A stretch of DNA of 64,000 bases from NCBI RefSeq assembly GCF_927798115.1, contig NZ_CAKMMG010000008.1:186001-250000 (forward strand), in the 5' to 3' direction. Of the stretch, positions 13,058 to 20,703 are shown in pieces. Made by a program: the position numbers and the translations under genes. The DNA comes from Paenibacillus auburnensis. Lineage in GTDB: Bacteria > Bacillota > Bacilli > Paenibacillales > Paenibacillaceae. The notes beneath the pieces were generated by a model, which was not told the origin of the DNA, did no database searches, and worked only from the letters and a program-made list of their open reading frames with translations. Position 1 is the stretch's first letter. Each line of letters opens with the position of its first letter.

Positions 13058-13104
13058 CAGGAGCATTCCTCCCACAGCATTATCGGGGGAATGCTCCTTT
13101 TTTG
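13058..13104 (+). terminator. Terminator of the ECF sigma operon
   Basis: Arms containing AGGAGCATTCC (from 13059) and GGGAATGCTCCT (to about 13098) pair, and a run of seven T follows. It also separates this operon from the opposing aldo/keto reductase gene. Confidence 0.88.
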
Positions 13105-13150
13105 TAGTCAATGAGTGTTAGATTATGCCAGGTTACTTTGTCTGTACTGC

Positions 13151-14131
13151 TTACCAGGCATAAGCATTCGGAGCGGCACCGCCCGGACCCGGGAAGATTT
13201 CATCCAGACGCTTCAGTACGCTTTCATCCAGTACAACCTCAAGACAACGCAGTGCACTTTCCAATTGCTCCAATGTGCGCGGTCCGATAATCGGTGCCGT
13301 TACCGCCGGATTAGCAAGCAGCCAGGCAAGGGCGATGTTATCCTGCGGTTCGCCGAGATCGCGGCTTAAATCCGCAAATTGTTCCAGCTGATGTTTATAT
13401 TGTTCTACACGCTCCGGATTACCTCCGCTGCGGCTGCCCTCAATTTTCTTAAGTGCATTTCGGCCGAGTAGTCCACCGTCAAGCGGGCTCCAAGGAATAA
13501 CGCCAAGGCCGAGATTCTGAGATGCAGGCAGCACTTCTAATTCAGGCAGACGGCAGGTCAGGCTGTACTTATGCTGCTCCGATACCAGCCCCAGGAACCC
13601 GCGTGCTTTTGCCTCCTGCTGGGCGACTGCAATATCCCATCCGGCAAAATTGCTGGAACCGACATAACCGATCTTACCTTGGTTTACGGCCAGCTCAAAG
13701 GCACCCCACAGCTCGTCCCAGGACACTGTACGGTCCACATGGTGCATCTGGTACAGTTCAATGTGATCGGTCTGCAGACGTTGCAGGGATCCTTCCAGAT
13801 GGCGGCGGATAATGTAGGAAGAGAGACCGCTCTCGTCATTGGGTCCGTCAAGCTTATCACTCATAGCACCATAGACCTTAGTAGCCAGCACGACCTTTTC
13901 CCGCCGTCCCCCGCCAAGCTTGAACCAGCGTCCGATAATTGTCTCTGTGAGCCCGGAGTTTTCGCCCCAGCCGTAAATGTTAGCGGTATCAAAAAAATTG
14001 ACTCCGGCATCCAGTGCGGCGTCCATAATCCGGAAAGCTTCCTTCTCGTCCGTAATCGGACCGAAATTCATCGTGCCCAGGCAGAGGCGGCTAACCTTAA
14101 GCCCTGACTTACCCAGCTTCGTATACTGCAC
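13151..14131 (-). CDS. Aldo/keto reductase
   Basis: 326 residues. NADPH-dependent reductase of the AKR superfamily, TIM-barrel fold, cytoplasmic. The catalytic set is visible: Asp and Tyr in FFDTANIYGWG, Lys in VVLATKVYG, and His in LYQMHHVD. The C-terminal cofactor segment is present (PIIGPRTLEQLESAL). Start is GTG 14131, 10 nt after AAGGGAG. The substrate cannot be told from sequence. Transcribed alone, divergent from leuB. Confidence 0.9.
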   Translation of the reverse strand: MQYTKLGKSGLKVSRLCLGTMNFGPITDEKEAFRIMDAALDAGVNFFDTANIYGWGENSGLTETIIGRWFKLGGGRREKVVLATKVYGAMSDKLDGPNDESGLSSYIIRRHLEGSLQRLQTDHIELYQMHHVDRTVSWDELWGAFELAVNQGKIGYVGSSNFAGWDIAVAQQEAKARGFLGLVSEQHKYSLTCRLPELEVLPASQNLGLGVIPWSPLDGGLLGRNALKKIEGSRSGGNPERVEQYKHQLEQFADLSRDLGEPQDNIALAWLLANPAVTAPIIGPRTLEQLESALRCLEVVLDESVLKRLDEIFPGPGGAAPNAYAW

Positions 14132-14272
14132 TTCACCATCACTCCCTTACGATATTGAGTAGCGTCCAAAGATTAATAACAACATACTAATTGTAAACAA
14201 CTTAAGAAATAAGAGCAAATTCCGGCCCGGTGTATTAAAGGTCCGCAGCTTATGGAGAATTGATCTTATCTT

Positions 14273-14305
14273 ATAGGCAATACCTATCACTTTCATAGAA
14301 TCTAT
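14273..14305. promoter_or_regulatory. Paired inverted repeats upstream of leuB (LysR-like operator)
   Basis: ATAGG-N5-CCTAT at 14273-14287 is followed one helical turn or so later by a second palindrome, ATAGA-N-TCTAT, at 14295-14305. A/T-rich interrupted dyads in tandem are typical of LysR-type regulator sites. They lie about 90-120 bp before leuB and could serve leuB or the divergent reductase. Confidence 0.45.
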
Positions 14306-14392
14306 ATCTTTGTCCTTTGGCCCCCGTTATGATACAACAATAGACAGAAGAACTATGTCTGCGTGCAGCAGAACATCTAAGGAGTGACGGAA

Positions 14393-15475
14393 ATGAGCGA
14401 GGTTAAAAAAATCGCCGTAATCGCCGGGGACGGAATCGGACCTGAAGTTGTGGCTGAAGCGGAAAAAATATTGAAAAAAGCAGAGGAGCTGTTCGGCTAC
14501 ACCTTTGAAACCGAGCATGCGCTGTTTGGCGGAATTGCCATTGATGAGCGGGGAACTCCGCTGCCGGAAGATACGCTGGAAATTTGCCGCAGTGCGGATG
14601 CTGTACTGCTGGGAGCAGTCGGCGGACCGAAATGGGACAACAACCCGAAGGAGCTGCGTCCGGAAACCGGCCTTCTGGGTATCCGCAAAGCGCTTGGCCT
14701 GTTCTCCAATCTGCGTCCGGCAGTAGTGTTCGATTGCCTGAAGGATGCTTCTACCTTGAAACCGGAAGTACTGGAAGGTACGGACCTGATGGTGGTTCGT
14801 GAGCTGACCGGTGGCATCTACTTCGGTGAGAAGCTTCGCCGTCAGGGCGAGCACGGTGAAGAAGCTGTTGATACCTGCGTGTACAATGTAACGGAAGTGG
14901 AGCGCATCGTGCGCCAGGCTTTTGAGATCGCCGGTAAACGCCGCAATAAGCTGGCTAGCGTAGACAAAGCGAATGTACTGGAGACTTCCCGCCTGTGGCG
15001 TGAAGTAGTCAACAGAATCGCTCCGGAATATCCGCAGGTGGAGCTGGAGCATGTGCTGGTTGACAACTGTGCGATGCAGCTGCTGCGCCGTCCGTCGAGC
15101 TTCGACGTCATTGTTACTGAGAACATGTTCGGAGACATCCTGAGCGACGAGGCGGCAATGCTGACTGGCTCGATCGGCATGCTGGCTTCAGCATCGCTGG
15201 GTGAAGGCAGCTACGGCTTGTATGAGCCGGTACACGGCTCAGCGCCTGACATTGCCGGCCAGGGCCTGGCTAACCCGATTGCGACCATCCTGTCGCTGGC
15301 GCTCATGTTCCGCATGACCTTTGGCTACGAGGACGCCGCTGCGGCAATTGAGGCCGCTGTAGCAGAAGTACTGGATGCCGGACACCGCACCAGTGACATT
15401 GCTGTGGATAAGAGTAAAGCCATCAGCACGACTGAAATGGGCGATCTGATCGTTGCCGCAATCCGTAAAGCGTAA
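14393..15475 (+). CDS. leuB: 3-isopropylmalate dehydrogenase
   Basis: 360 residues. NAD-dependent oxidative decarboxylation of 3-isopropylmalate to 2-ketoisocaproate in leucine synthesis. The N-terminus IAVIAGDGIGPEV, the substrate loop ELRPETGLLGIRK, VRELTGGIYFGE, DNCAMQL and the NAD-binding end YEPVHGSAPDIAGQG are all present. I start at ATG 14393, 8 nt after AAGGAG; the frame extends to a GTG at 14384 inside that site. It stands alone here, 12.7 kb from leuA, with no leuCD nearby, so it is separately regulated. Confidence 0.97.
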   Translation: MSEVKKIAVIAGDGIGPEVVAEAEKILKKAEELFGYTFETEHALFGGIAIDERGTPLPEDTLEICRSADAVLLGAVGGPKWDNNPKELRPETGLLGIRKALGLFSNLRPAVVFDCLKDASTLKPEVLEGTDLMVVRELTGGIYFGEKLRRQGEHGEEAVDTCVYNVTEVERIVRQAFEIAGKRRNKLASVDKANVLETSRLWREVVNRIAPEYPQVELEHVLVDNCAMQLLRRPSSFDVIVTENMFGDILSDEAAMLTGSIGMLASASLGEGSYGLYEPVHGSAPDIAGQGLANPIATILSLALMFRMTFGYEDAAAAIEAAVAEVLDAGHRTSDIAVDKSKAISTTEMGDLIVAAIRKA

Positions 15476-15537
15476 ATCTACCACTGCAGTCCTCCTTTGA
15501 CGCAGAAAAACAAAAAACTTCACAAAATGTTGCTTAT

Positions 15538-15552
15538 TTATAATAATTATAA
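15538..15552. promoter_or_regulatory. PerR box upstream of the peroxiredoxin gene
   Basis: The 15 bases TTATAATAATTATAA match the Bacillus PerR consensus TTATAATNATTATAA exactly (7-1-7 palindrome). They lie 170 bp before the peroxiredoxin start and 20 bp before a promoter-like TTGACT-17-TACCAT. PerR is a metal-dependent peroxide sensor that represses such genes. The match is seen directly; binding is inferred. Confidence 0.8.
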
Positions 15553-15571
15553 AAAAGTAATGAGTGTAATA

Positions 15572-15600
15572 TTGACTTTGATTTGGTGCGATGATACCAT
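15572..15600 (+). promoter_or_regulatory. Candidate sigma-A promoter of the peroxiredoxin gene
   Basis: TTGACT at 15572-15577 and TACCAT at 15595-15600 with 17-bp spacing. The -10 box is imperfect. The PerR box ends 20 bp upstream, so repression would need upstream contact, or an alternative promoter overlapping the box is used. Confidence 0.45.
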
Positions 15601-15722
15601 TTGGTCTATAGCAATAAGTAAGTGACCAACACATTTAATCAAGAAAAGCACATTGCCTCAGCTCCCTTAAGGGCTGTTATGAGTGGTTGTTTTTCTTACA
15701 TAATCAAAGGAGGATTTAAGCA

Positions 15723-16262
15723 ATGGCAGAACGTTTGGTAGGTAAACAAGCCCCGGACTTCACAATGGAAACAGTTACGGGCGACGGTAAAGATTTTGGT
15801 AAGGTAAGCTTGTCCGACTATCGCGGCAAATGGCTTGTATTCTTCTTTTATCCGCTCGACTTCACCTTTGTATGTCCTACAGAAATTACAGCACTTAGTG
15901 ATGCAGCAGCTGACTTCGCGGCACTCGATACTGAGATTCTCGGCGTGAGCATTGACTCCATCCACAGCCACAAAGCATGGATCACTACACCAAGAGACAT
16001 GAACGGCCTGGGCCCAGTAAACTTCCCGCTGGCTTCGGACATCACGAAGAAGGTTGCAAGTGATTACGGCGTTCTGATCGAAGAAGAAGGTGTAGCCCTT
16101 CGCGGATTGTTCATCATCGATCCTGAAGGCGAACTGAAATATGAAGTGGTTAACCATAATGATGTAGGCCGCAGCGTTGAAGAAACACTCCGTGTGCTTC
16201 AGGCTCTGCAATCAGGCGGTCTGTGCGCTATGAACTGGAAACCGGGCGACAAGAACCTGTAA
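15723..16262 (+). CDS. Typical 2-Cys peroxiredoxin (YkuU/AhpC family)
   Basis: 179 residues. Reduces hydrogen peroxide and organic peroxides using a thiol. Peroxidatic Cys51 lies in FVCPTEITA, with the conserved Thr two residues before it; the resolving Cys168 lies in GGLCAMNWKPGDKNL near the C-terminus. The GVALRGLFIIDPEG segment is typical. It closely resembles B. subtilis YkuU in length and motifs. The start ATG follows AAAGGAGG. Preceded by an exact PerR box and followed by a terminator, so it is probably a single-gene peroxide-induced unit. Confidence 0.94.
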   Translation: MAERLVGKQAPDFTMETVTGDGKDFGKVSLSDYRGKWLVFFFYPLDFTFVCPTEITALSDAAADFAALDTEILGVSIDSIHSHKAWITTPRDMNGLGPVNFPLASDITKKVASDYGVLIEEEGVALRGLFIIDPEGELKYEVVNHNDVGRSVEETLRVLQALQSGGLCAMNWKPGDKNL

Positions 16263-16290
16263 GGGCTGTCTGCTCTTTGAGAGAATGATG

Positions 16291-16333
16291 AAAACCTCCT
16301 TGCGGGAAGATTTCCCAGCGAGGGGGTTTTTTG
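16291..16333 (+). terminator. Terminator after the peroxiredoxin gene
   Basis: A hairpin with AACCTCC...GGGGGTT outer and GGGAA/TTCCC inner pairing is followed by six T. Confidence 0.85.
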
Positions 16334-16423
16334 CAACAAAACACCAGTTTCTGGCAGTAATGTCGTTTAAAAATAGGCGGAGCGGTTAATATATAGCCTA
16401 AAAGGAGAGGAATCTCCAGCAGG

Positions 16424-16440
16424 TTATTGTAATACAATAA
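16424..16440. promoter_or_regulatory. 17-bp perfect palindrome upstream of the Cys-rich hypothetical gene
   Basis: TTATTGTA-A-TACAATAA is a perfect 8-1-8 inverted repeat, 40 bp before the start at 16481. It differs from PerR and Fur boxes in the inner bases. Its size and symmetry fit a dimeric repressor site, but I cannot name the regulator. A short GGAGA/TCTCC hairpin lies just upstream (16403-16416). Confidence 0.5.
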
Positions 16441-16480
16441 TACGAAATCAATGGAACATACCCAAGGAGGGTGAACAAAA

Positions 16481-16888
16481 ATGAGCTTTTGCTGTGGAGC
16501 GAGTATGGTCGGAACGAAGGGAACCCTTAAACATTATCGCACGCAAGTCCATAATGTTCCCCTGCTTTTTTGCCCGGTCTGCCACCGGGTAGAGGTACAT
16601 TACAAAGTCGAGAACGAGTATGAGATTCTGGCGGAATATGCTCATGGCGATGGAGTTAGCGACGTTGATTTTCAGGATTATGTAATGGAAGACGAAGAGG
16701 CAATCTTCGAGAATGTCATTAATATGGAGAGCGAAGATCCGCTGGCGATTGTTCGCAGTCAGATTGATATGGCTCTTGACCTGCTGGGCGTAGCCAAGCA
16801 GATTGGGGACAGCAAATGGGAGCGCGAGCTTAAGAAGCGCCTCGCAGTAATGAGTCAGCGGCGCCATCGCCTCCAGCAAAAAGCGTAA
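16481..16888 (+). CDS. Hypothetical protein with N-terminal Cys pairs
   Basis: 135 residues, ATG after CCAAGGAGGGTG. The first 40 residues carry CC (4-5) and CPVCH, spaced as in a small YgiT-like zinc finger; the middle is strongly acidic and the C-terminus (about 85-135) is a predicted helix ending in a basic QRRHRLQQKA. I do not recognise an experimentally known family. Its own palindrome upstream and terminator downstream suggest a single-gene, regulated unit. Confidence 0.75.
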   Translation: MSFCCGASMVGTKGTLKHYRTQVHNVPLLFCPVCHRVEVHYKVENEYEILAEYAHGDGVSDVDFQDYVMEDEEAIFENVINMESEDPLAIVRSQIDMALDLLGVAKQIGDSKWERELKKRLAVMSQRRHRLQQKA

Positions 16889-16934
16889 GGTCATTATTTT
16901 AATGCAAAATAAGTTCCGGATATAGTCTGTTACC

Positions 16935-16966
16935 AAAGCCTTCGCAACTGCTGCGAAGGCTTTTTT
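16935..16966 (+). terminator. Terminator after the Cys-rich hypothetical gene
   Basis: Perfect 11-bp stem (16936-16946 with 16952-16962), 5-nt loop and six T. Confidence 0.92.
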
Positions 16967-17147
16967 GACATATCAGATAGTATATATTCGGGATCCCCGA
17001 CAAGGATCTGGATATACTTCCATGGAAATCCCACTGTGTCGGGAATTTTGCAGGGAAATGCAACCTAAGGCAGCGCTATAGGAGGCTTATTCCATTAGTA
17101 ATAATATTTAGTATGCCTTAAGAATCATTTTAGTAAGTTTTTTGTCA

Positions 17148-17154
17148 TTCGACA
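17148..17154 (-). promoter_or_regulatory. Spo0A-box-like sequence upstream of the PAS kinase gene
   Basis: TTCGACA is the reverse complement of the core 0A box TGTCGAA. It lies 180 bp before the kinase start in an otherwise gene-free, AT-rich stretch (16967-17332) in which I see no open frame or clear promoter. A 7-base match can occur by chance; the interest comes from the gene it precedes. Confidence 0.35.
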
Positions 17155-17332
17155 GTTTCTCTGATTGCGTTGTCTTCTTCTCTTGGATATGATTGGAATA
17201 TAGTTGAAACGGTTGGATAATATAATACGATTTCCGAATGTTCTGGCGGCTTCGTCATATACTCATTTACATAGTAATTTGATGTCGCTTAAGCGTCTAC
17301 GCCAAATGCAGTAAAAGGGGGAACTTCGTATC

Positions 17333-18436
17333 GTGATAAGCCAATATCAGGAAAGCTTGCTTTTGCCGGCAAGAATGTTTCAATCTGTATCAATGAACAC
17401 CACATATGAAGATGTGCTAGAGCACATTGAGAGCGGAATTATGCTTTTTGACGAAGAAGGGGTTCTGGTTTTTGTAAATAAACAGATGTATGCTTTCCTT
17501 GAATTAGCTCGTCATTCACTCCTAGGCTGCACAATGACTCATCTGCTGGCGAATATTCAGTTAAGCCGGTTAAAAAGAAAGCAGGTGCTGCGAGCTTACC
17601 GGGAAATGGTGAGAAAAAACAAACCTACTTATGAATTCATAGATGAATATGGCCGTTATTGGCGGGCTACCCTGCGCTCAGGCGAGCAAATGAAGGGAAG
17701 CTATTTATTTATCCTTAAAGAGATTTCCGATTATAAGCTGATTGAGCAGACCGCTTATCAGAACGATAGCCTGGCCATGCTGGGCAAATTATCCGCTTCA
17801 ATCGCCCATGAGATTCGTAATCCTCTGACAGCTATTCGCGGATTTATCCAATTACTGCATCCGCATCTGCATCAGCTGGGTAAAGAGGAATACGCCAAGA
17901 TCATTCTGGCCGAGATTGACCGCGCTAATGACATTATTCACGAATTTCTGACGTCATCTAAACCTTCTGTTCCCCAAGTCAGCATGATTCCTGTGTCGGC
18001 ATTACTGAAAGAGGTTGTATTGCTTACGGAGAGTGAAGCCTTAATGAAGGGCTGCCAAATTAATCTCCATCCGCTTCAAGGCGATATGATCATTTCCGGT
18101 GATGCCAAGCAAATGAAACAGGTAGTGCTGAATATGATAAGAAATGCTATGGAAGCGATTACAGAGCGCTCGGATGATTATATAGGCAAGATTGAAGTTG
18201 GGGCCCGCAGAGAAGGTGCAGAGGTCCGCATCTTTATTTCTGATAACGGAAAAGGGATGGATCTCTGCACACTCGACAGATTGTTTAATCCATTCTTTAC
18301 AACGAAGGAAAACGGGACGGGGCTCGGGCTGTCCGTTAGTGACCGGATTATCAAGAATCATGGTGGCTGCATTTCTGTCAGCAGCAGAGTTAACGAAGGG
18401 ACCCGTTTTGTCATTTCCCTGCCGCTAATTCAATAG
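17333..18436 (+). CDS. PAS-domain sensor histidine kinase (sporulation-kinase type)
   Basis: 367 residues with no membrane helix. A PAS domain spans about 22-130 (IESGIMLFDEEGVLVFVNKQ), HisKA follows with phospho-acceptor His159 in SIAHEIRNPLTAIRGF, and the HATPase carries the N-box (MIRNAMEAI), G1 (DNGKGM) and G2 (GTGLGLSV). The cytoplasmic PAS-HisKA-HATPase layout and the HEIRNPLTAIRGF motif are those of KinA/KinC/KinE-type kinases that feed the Spo0F-Spo0A phosphorelay. No response regulator gene is adjacent (an orphan kinase), which fits that role. Start GTG 17333 is about 10 nt after AAAGGGGGA; a Met at residue 15 is possible. Phosphorelay membership is inference. Confidence 0.88.
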   Translation: MISQYQESLLLPARMFQSVSMNTTYEDVLEHIESGIMLFDEEGVLVFVNKQMYAFLELARHSLLGCTMTHLLANIQLSRLKRKQVLRAYREMVRKNKPTYEFIDEYGRYWRATLRSGEQMKGSYLFILKEISDYKLIEQTAYQNDSLAMLGKLSASIAHEIRNPLTAIRGFIQLLHPHLHQLGKEEYAKIILAEIDRANDIIHEFLTSSKPSVPQVSMIPVSALLKEVVLLTESEALMKGCQINLHPLQGDMIISGDAKQMKQVVLNMIRNAMEAITERSDDYIGKIEVGARREGAEVRIFISDNGKGMDLCTLDRLFNPFFTTKENGTGLGLSVSDRIIKNHGGCISVSSRVNEGTRFVISLPLIQ

Positions 18437-18488
18437 CGGGAGCTGCAAGCTGATTTTTCAGAACCCATGCGTTATAATAAAAAATGCT

Positions 18489-18537
18489 AAAAGGCTGATT
18501 CCTGTGATGCACGGCTTAGTGCGGGAAGTCAGCCTTA
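18489..18537 (+). terminator. Hairpin after the kinase gene
   Basis: AAGGCTGA (18491-18498) pairs with TCAGCCTT (18529-18536) around a long loop that can extend with CC/GG. No T tract follows, so it is only a possible terminator. Confidence 0.4.
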
Positions 18538-18591
18538 TCTGCGTTCTCATGGCGGATAGTGGTTATAGGAAGAACGGCTGGAGGGAAATAT

Positions 18592-20124
18592 ATGATCATT
18601 GAATGGAACAGCGGCGGTTCATCTGCTGCCATAACAGGCGATGCCTTATGTGTTATTGTATCCGAAGCCGAGCTGGAGCACGGCAGTCTTCCAGTATCGT
18701 GGAAGTCGAGAATAGAGCCGCTTGCCCAAGCCGGACTTTTTGCAGGGAAGCTAAACCAGACTTATCTATTGGCAGCCGGAGATTTGGTTAATCACCCTAT
18801 TGTCATTTTGGCCGGAAGCGGGAAAAGAATGCCGGATGCAGAAGAAATAAGGGAACTGGCTGCCCAGATTTCCCGCGCTGCAATCCGCCACAAAATCTCG
18901 GGGCTTATCATTGAAATACCGGAGCTGCTCATGTCTCAGGAGGCTGTAACAGTAGCTCAGATGCTTACCGAAGGTCTTGTACTTGGGGGCTACCGCAGAA
19001 AGCATTACAAGCAGGACCAGCCCCCTTATAGAGGACTAACCTCTGTAGTGTTTCGTACGGAGCAGCAGACGGGGGAAGCGGTCAACGATAGCTGGAATCA
19101 GGGGATACAGCGGGGATTGGCCTTTGCGGAAGCGACGAATCTGGCCCGCGATTTGACCAACCTTCCCGGCAATTTGCTGACACCATCCACTCTAGCGGCG
19201 GCAGCCATTGAAGTGGCTGAGCGTCACGGACTCCCGGCTGAAGTGCTGGATGAACGTGAAATTGAACAAAAAGGCATGGGCGGTCTGCTTGCTGTCGGAA
19301 AGGGCAGTGTGCATCCGCCGCGGATGATAGCTATTCGTTACCAGGGAACCGGTGACTGGGAGAATGTAATAGGGATTGTCGGCAAAGGAATTACCTTTGA
19401 CACAGGCGGAATCTCACTGAAAAGAGCGCCAGGGATGGAAGATATGATCAGTGACATGGGCGGGGCGGCGGCTGTACTGGGAGTCATTGAAGCACTGGGC
19501 AGACTGCGACCGCGGGTCAATGTGGTTATGGTCATCCCTGCTGCAGAAAATATGCCCTCAGCTGCTGCCTTTAAGCCAGGGGATGTAATAACCTCTCTTA
19601 GCGGAAGAACGGTTGAGGTGCTTAATACCGATGCCGAGGGCAGAATAGTACTCGGGGATGCATTGACCTATGCCATGGAATGGGGGGCAGAACGCATCAT
19701 TGATGTAGCCACGCTTACAGGTGCGGTGCTGTCTATTCTGGGGGATATTGCTACCGGTGCTGTCACTAATGACGAGTCGTTTTTACAGGAGTTGCTGGCT
19801 GCTTCCAGGTTGTCTGGGGAGAAAATCTGGCCGCTGCCTGTGTATCCCGAGTTTCGTGAGATGCTGAGAAGTGAAGTGGCGGATATCCGCAACGCAGCCG
19901 GAAGATTCGGGGGTGCCACAACGGCGGGGTTATTCATCGGGGAGTTTGCTGAAGGGCGACCGTGGATACACCTGGATATCGCCGGAACAGCCTTCCTGTC
20001 CAAAGAGCGGGGCGTGAACCCTAAAGGGGCGACAGGAGTTATGGTGCGCACGCTGCTGGAATATTTACTGAATCTTACTAGCGGAACAGGATCAGAACAG
20101 GCTATTGCTTCAGCCGGTAGCTAA
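18592..20124 (+). CDS. pepA: Leucyl aminopeptidase (M17 family)
   Basis: 510 residues. A cytosolic zinc/manganese aminopeptidase that removes N-terminal residues from peptides. The N-terminal macro-like domain runs to about 170; the catalytic domain has the metal ligands and Lys in GIVGKGITFDTGGISLK, the Asp in MSDMGGAAAV-type context and the signature NTDAEGRIVLGDAL. I start at ATG 18592, 6 nt after GGAGGG; the frame extends upstream to GTG 18559 without a better site. Single gene ended by a terminator. Confidence 0.94.
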   Translation: MIIEWNSGGSSAAITGDALCVIVSEAELEHGSLPVSWKSRIEPLAQAGLFAGKLNQTYLLAAGDLVNHPIVILAGSGKRMPDAEEIRELAAQISRAAIRHKISGLIIEIPELLMSQEAVTVAQMLTEGLVLGGYRRKHYKQDQPPYRGLTSVVFRTEQQTGEAVNDSWNQGIQRGLAFAEATNLARDLTNLPGNLLTPSTLAAAAIEVAERHGLPAEVLDEREIEQKGMGGLLAVGKGSVHPPRMIAIRYQGTGDWENVIGIVGKGITFDTGGISLKRAPGMEDMISDMGGAAAVLGVIEALGRLRPRVNVVMVIPAAENMPSAAAFKPGDVITSLSGRTVEVLNTDAEGRIVLGDALTYAMEWGAERIIDVATLTGAVLSILGDIATGAVTNDESFLQELLAASRLSGEKIWPLPVYPEFREMLRSEVADIRNAAGRFGGATTAGLFIGEFAEGRPWIHLDIAGTAFLSKERGVNPKGATGVMVRTLLEYLLNLTSGTGSEQAIASAGS

Positions 20125-20138
20125 GAGGATATCAGACG

Positions 20139-20182
20139 AAAAGCCGCAAGGCTCCAGGGTTCAGGAGCTTTACGGCTTTTTG
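20139..20182 (+). terminator. Terminator after pepA
   Basis: AAGCCG...CGGCTT outer stem with an inner GCTCC/GGAGC stem, followed by a T run. Confidence 0.85.
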
Positions 20183-20228
20183 TAATCAAAATGAAATCGG
20201 TAAGGTATGAAGGGCTGACTTACAGTGT

Positions 20229-20366
20229 TCAGCCGTTCCGTTTAGCCTTCACTTGCGAGGTAAAGGATTGGATGCCCTCCATAATCTTATCGCGTGCGTT
20301 CTTGTTTTTCAGCAAATAAGCGGCTCCCAATGCTGCGGTAGTAAATAACGTTTTTTTAGTATTCAT
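20229..20366 (-). CDS. Small hypothetical protein (45 aa)
   Basis: A 45-residue frame starts at ATG 20366 directly after a strong AAGGAGGAAT ribosome binding site and ends with TGA at 20229. It begins with a short basic stretch (NTKKT), then a hydrophobic Ala/Leu segment (LFTTAALGAAYLL), then a charged helix (KNKNARDKIMEGIQ). This suggests a small membrane-associated or amphipathic protein. It is the last frame downstream of the feo genes on the same strand, about 110 bp beyond the FeoB-associated protein. No family recognised. Confidence 0.7.
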   Translation of the reverse strand: MNTKKTLFTTAALGAAYLLKNKNARDKIMEGIQSFTSQVKAKRNG

Positions 20367-20477
20367 GGTTATTCCTCCTTAGGTTGTGGTCTGGCTGCAA
20401 TTGCTTATAACAAACATACCCGATTGCCAAGGAGTTTAAACCTGCTGTATGAAGTTGGCAGCTGAAATACCGCTGAT

Positions 20478-20660
20478 TTAGAGCTTGCTGTCAGCCGTGC
20501 CTGAAGAGCAGGAGAAGGGTGAATCCATCGATGCAGCCGGGCAGCTTTTGCTTTTATCACAGCCAGCGCAAGCACCTTGTTTGCCTTTTTGAACATGCCG
20601 GTAAATCATCCAGCCGGAATAACCGAACACTGCAGCTACAATCACAATATTGACTATCAT
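20478..20660 (-). CDS. FeoB-associated Cys-rich membrane protein
   Basis: 60 residues: one N-terminal transmembrane helix (about 2-20) followed by a Cys-rich tail with CAGC, a further Cys in SKSC and a final FSCSS. This is the layout of the FeoB-associated family found beside feoB in Firmicutes, thought to help ferrous iron passage or pore gating. It lies 43 bp downstream of feoB on the same strand. Weak ribosome binding site (GCGGGG). Confidence 0.88.
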   Translation of the reverse strand: MIVNIVIVAAVFGYSGWMIYRHVQKGKQGACAGCDKSKSCPAASMDSPFSCSSGTADSKL

Positions 20661-20703
20661 TGTTTGTCCCCGCTTTCTGCAAGAAAGTCTGCCAATCCAG
20701 GCT

